In this document: positions 6,081 to 7,531 of the stretch, piece after piece
How positions within the stretch are numbered: position 1 is the stretch's first letter
Layout of the letters: every line of letters starts with the position of its first letter
Origin: Cyclobacteriaceae bacterium
GTDB taxonomy: Bacteria > Bacteroidota > Bacteroidia > Cytophagales > Cyclobacteriaceae
DNA: 7,531 nt
Reading direction: 5' to 3'
Assembly: GCA_029861825.1 (NCBI GenBank)
Contig: JAOTYN010000202.1
Coordinates: forward strand, 1 to 7,531
Notes under the pieces: generated by a model
What the model saw: the letters and a program-made list of their open reading frames with translations, nothing else
What the model was told of the DNA's origin: nothing
Databases searched by the model: none
Program-made: the position numbers and the translations under genes

Positions 6081-7531
6081 ATGGTATTAGTATTATTCAG
6101 GCGCCTATGGTTGCTGGCGGTGGTAGGATTGATAAGTTGTTCCAAGCCTCAACCGGTGGATCTGGTTATCCACAACGGAACAATTTATTCTGTTGATTCC
6201 CAGAATCCCGTGGTAGAGGCAGTAGGAGTGATCGATGACCGTATTGTTTATGTAGGGGGTTTCGAGAATCTCAAAGCCCGTATTGCAACCTCTACTCAGG
6301 TGCTTGACCTTCAGGGGCAGACACTCACCCCGGGATGGATCGAAGGTCATGGTCATTTCATGGGTATGGGCTACAACAAGCTGGAATTGGACCTACGGGA
6401 AGTTACTAGTTATCAACAGCTGGTAGACGCTGTGGCAGATGCTGTGGAACAAAGTGAACCCGGAGAATGGATCCTGGGCAGAGGATGGCATCAAAGCAAA
6501 TGGATTGTGCAACCCGACACTCTAGTAAAGGGATTCCAAACACATAATCAACTAAGTGCGGTCTCTCCTGACAATCCCGTGTACCTTCGGCATGCTAGTG
6601 GGCATGCCGGTTTCGCCAATGCCAAGGCCATGGAGATTGCAGGCGTTAAAAATATACAACTGGAAGAAATGCCCGTGGAACTGGGAGAAGGGGGCGAAAT
6701 CATCCGGGATCCCTTTGGAAACCCCACGGGAATATTTAACGAAAGGGCCATGACCCTAATTACCACACATATTCCGGAGACCACTTCCGAAAAGGACCAG
6801 CAGGCCTTAATTCTGGCGGTGGAGGAGTGTCTGCGGCATGGCATCACCAGTTTTCACGACGCTGGTGTTGACCAAAAGACCATCGATCTTTATAAAAGTG
6901 CCATTGACCGGGAACAGTTAAAGGTACGGCTATGGGTTATGCTAAGTGGTCGTGACTCTACCTTATTGCAAAATTGGTACGGTACTGGACCGGAAATCGG
7001 TTATGGCAACCATCATTTGACGGTGCGTTCTATTAAGATGTACATGGATGGAGCCCTGGGCTCAAGAGGAGCCTGGCTTCTGGAAGACTACAGTGATCGC
7101 CCAGGTCACCGTGGCCATGAAACTACCCCCATCGAAACCTTGTTCCAGCTATCCAACGATGCCCTTGAGCACGGGTTTCAGGTTTGCTCACACGCTATTG
7201 GCGATCGTGCCAACCAAGAAGTGCTGGATCAATATCAATTGGCCTTTGAAGCTAACCCCCAAGCTGCCCAGGATTCAAGATTTCGCATCGAGCATGCCCA
7301 ACATATTAACCTACAAGATATTCCCAGATTTGCAGAAATGGGGGTTATCGCCGCCATGCAGGGGATACATATGTCATCCGACCGACCTTGGGCAATTGAC
7401 CGCTTAGGCTTGGAGCGCATTGAAGAGGGAGCCTATGTGTGGCAGAAGCTTTTAAAGTCAGGCGCCGTGGTAGTGAATGGCAGTGACGTTCCGGTGGAAC
7501 CTCTGGATCCCTTGGCTTCGTTTTATGCATC
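6081..7531 (+). CDS. Lipoprotein amidohydrolase of the YtcJ type (Amidohydrolase_3), 3' end outside the window
   Basis: The frame is open from ATG 6081 to the right edge, giving 483 codons plus two bases without a stop; family members are usually about 540-560 residues, so some 60-80 are missing. The N-terminus is a lipoprotein signal: FRRLWLLAVVGLISC with lipobox LISC and Cys20, so the enzyme should be anchored in the envelope. The metal-dependent hydrolase barrel follows, with small beta domain VIHNGTIYSVD, metal-binding H90-G-H92 in GWIEGHGHF, HASGHAGFAN (171-180), the likely bridging Lys319 in SIKMYMDGALGSRGAW, His371 in CSHAIGDRAN, His405 in RIEHAQH and Asp469 in NGSDVP. All expected metal ligands are present. 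The family cleaves C-N bonds in amides and cyclic ureides; the substrate here is unknown. No Shine-Dalgarno is visible. It lies 32 bases behind the HAD gene, perhaps in one transcript. Confidence 0.93.
   Translation, partial: MVLVLFRRLWLLAVVGLISCSKPQPVDLVIHNGTIYSVDSQNPVVEAVGVIDDRIVYVGGFENLKARIATSTQVLDLQGQTLTPGWIEGHGHFMGMGYNKLELDLREVTSYQQLVDAVADAVEQSEPGEWILGRGWHQSKWIVQPDTLVKGFQTHNQLSAVSPDNPVYLRHASGHAGFANAKAMEIAGVKNIQLEEMPVELGEGGEIIRDPFGNPTGIFNERAMTLITTHIPETTSEKDQQALILAVEECLRHGITSFHDAGVDQKTIDLYKSAIDREQLKVRLWVMLSGRDSTLLQNWYGTGPEIGYGNHHLTVRSIKMYMDGALGSRGAWLLEDYSDRPGHRGHETTPIETLFQLSNDALEHGFQVCSHAIGDRANQEVLDQYQLAFEANPQAAQDSRFRIEHAQHINLQDIPRFAEMGVIAAMQGIHMSSDRPWAIDRLGLERIEEGAYVWQKLLKSGAVVVNGSDVPVEPLDPLASFYA

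Noticed and set aside
6548..6847. A 99-codon minus-strand open frame rich in Ser, Pro and Cys
   Set aside because: It is antisense to the amidohydrolase coding region and has a low-quality composition.
7048..7407. A 119-codon plus-strand open frame near the right end
   Set aside because: It lies in another frame of the amidohydrolase gene, whose frame is open through this region with all metal ligands.
1..7531. Search by eye for CRISPR repeats, tRNA, rRNA, insertion-sequence ends and phage or conjugation genes
   Set aside because: No regularly spaced long repeats, cloverleaf-like sequence, transposase motif or mobile-element gene was seen. Genes fill nearly all of the window.

Overview
The window looks like a chromosomal segment from a marine-type Bacteroidota, most likely Flavobacteriaceae. 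The basis is the protein flavour (the YdeI-family protein, the lipoprotein YtcJ-type amidohydrolase, the single-TOBE ModC), moderate GC, A-rich leaders with few Shine-Dalgarno sequences, and tightly overlapping genes. This is recognition from memory, not a search, and genus is not assigned.

Layout. Positions 1-3852 hold five plus-strand genes with almost no space between them. They are the 3' end of a molybdate permease gene (modB), the ATPase gene modC (4-base overlap), a Trp-rich membrane-anchored protein of unknown function (6-base gap), a group II PLP-dependent amino-acid decarboxylase (1-base overlap) and a YdeI/OmpD-associated family protein (9-base gap). The spacing suggests one transcript that starts upstream of the window, probably at modA. 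Positions 3894-5245 carry two minus-strand genes: a 66-residue helical protein resembling an orphan antitoxin, and an exported alpha/beta hydrolase. A 140-bp divergent region (5246-5385) separates the hydrolase from a second plus-strand pair: a HAD phosphatase of the beta-phosphoglucomutase type (5386-6048), and a large lipoprotein amidohydrolase of the YtcJ type that starts at 6081 and runs off the right edge.

How the genes fit together. ModB and ModC form the inner-membrane molybdate importer, so the cell presumably makes molybdenum cofactor. The three genes behind modC have no obvious link to molybdate and may simply share its transcript. The other genes look like housekeeping or accessory metabolism: exported hydrolysis, phosphate-ester removal and amide or ester hydrolysis at the cell envelope.

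I found no tRNA, rRNA, CRISPR array, insertion sequence or phage gene. All gaps between genes are under 180 bp. I did not find convincing evidence of a previously undescribed system. The least understood parts are the Trp-rich protein at 1121-1873, the unassigned substrate of the decarboxylase and the orphan 66-residue protein.
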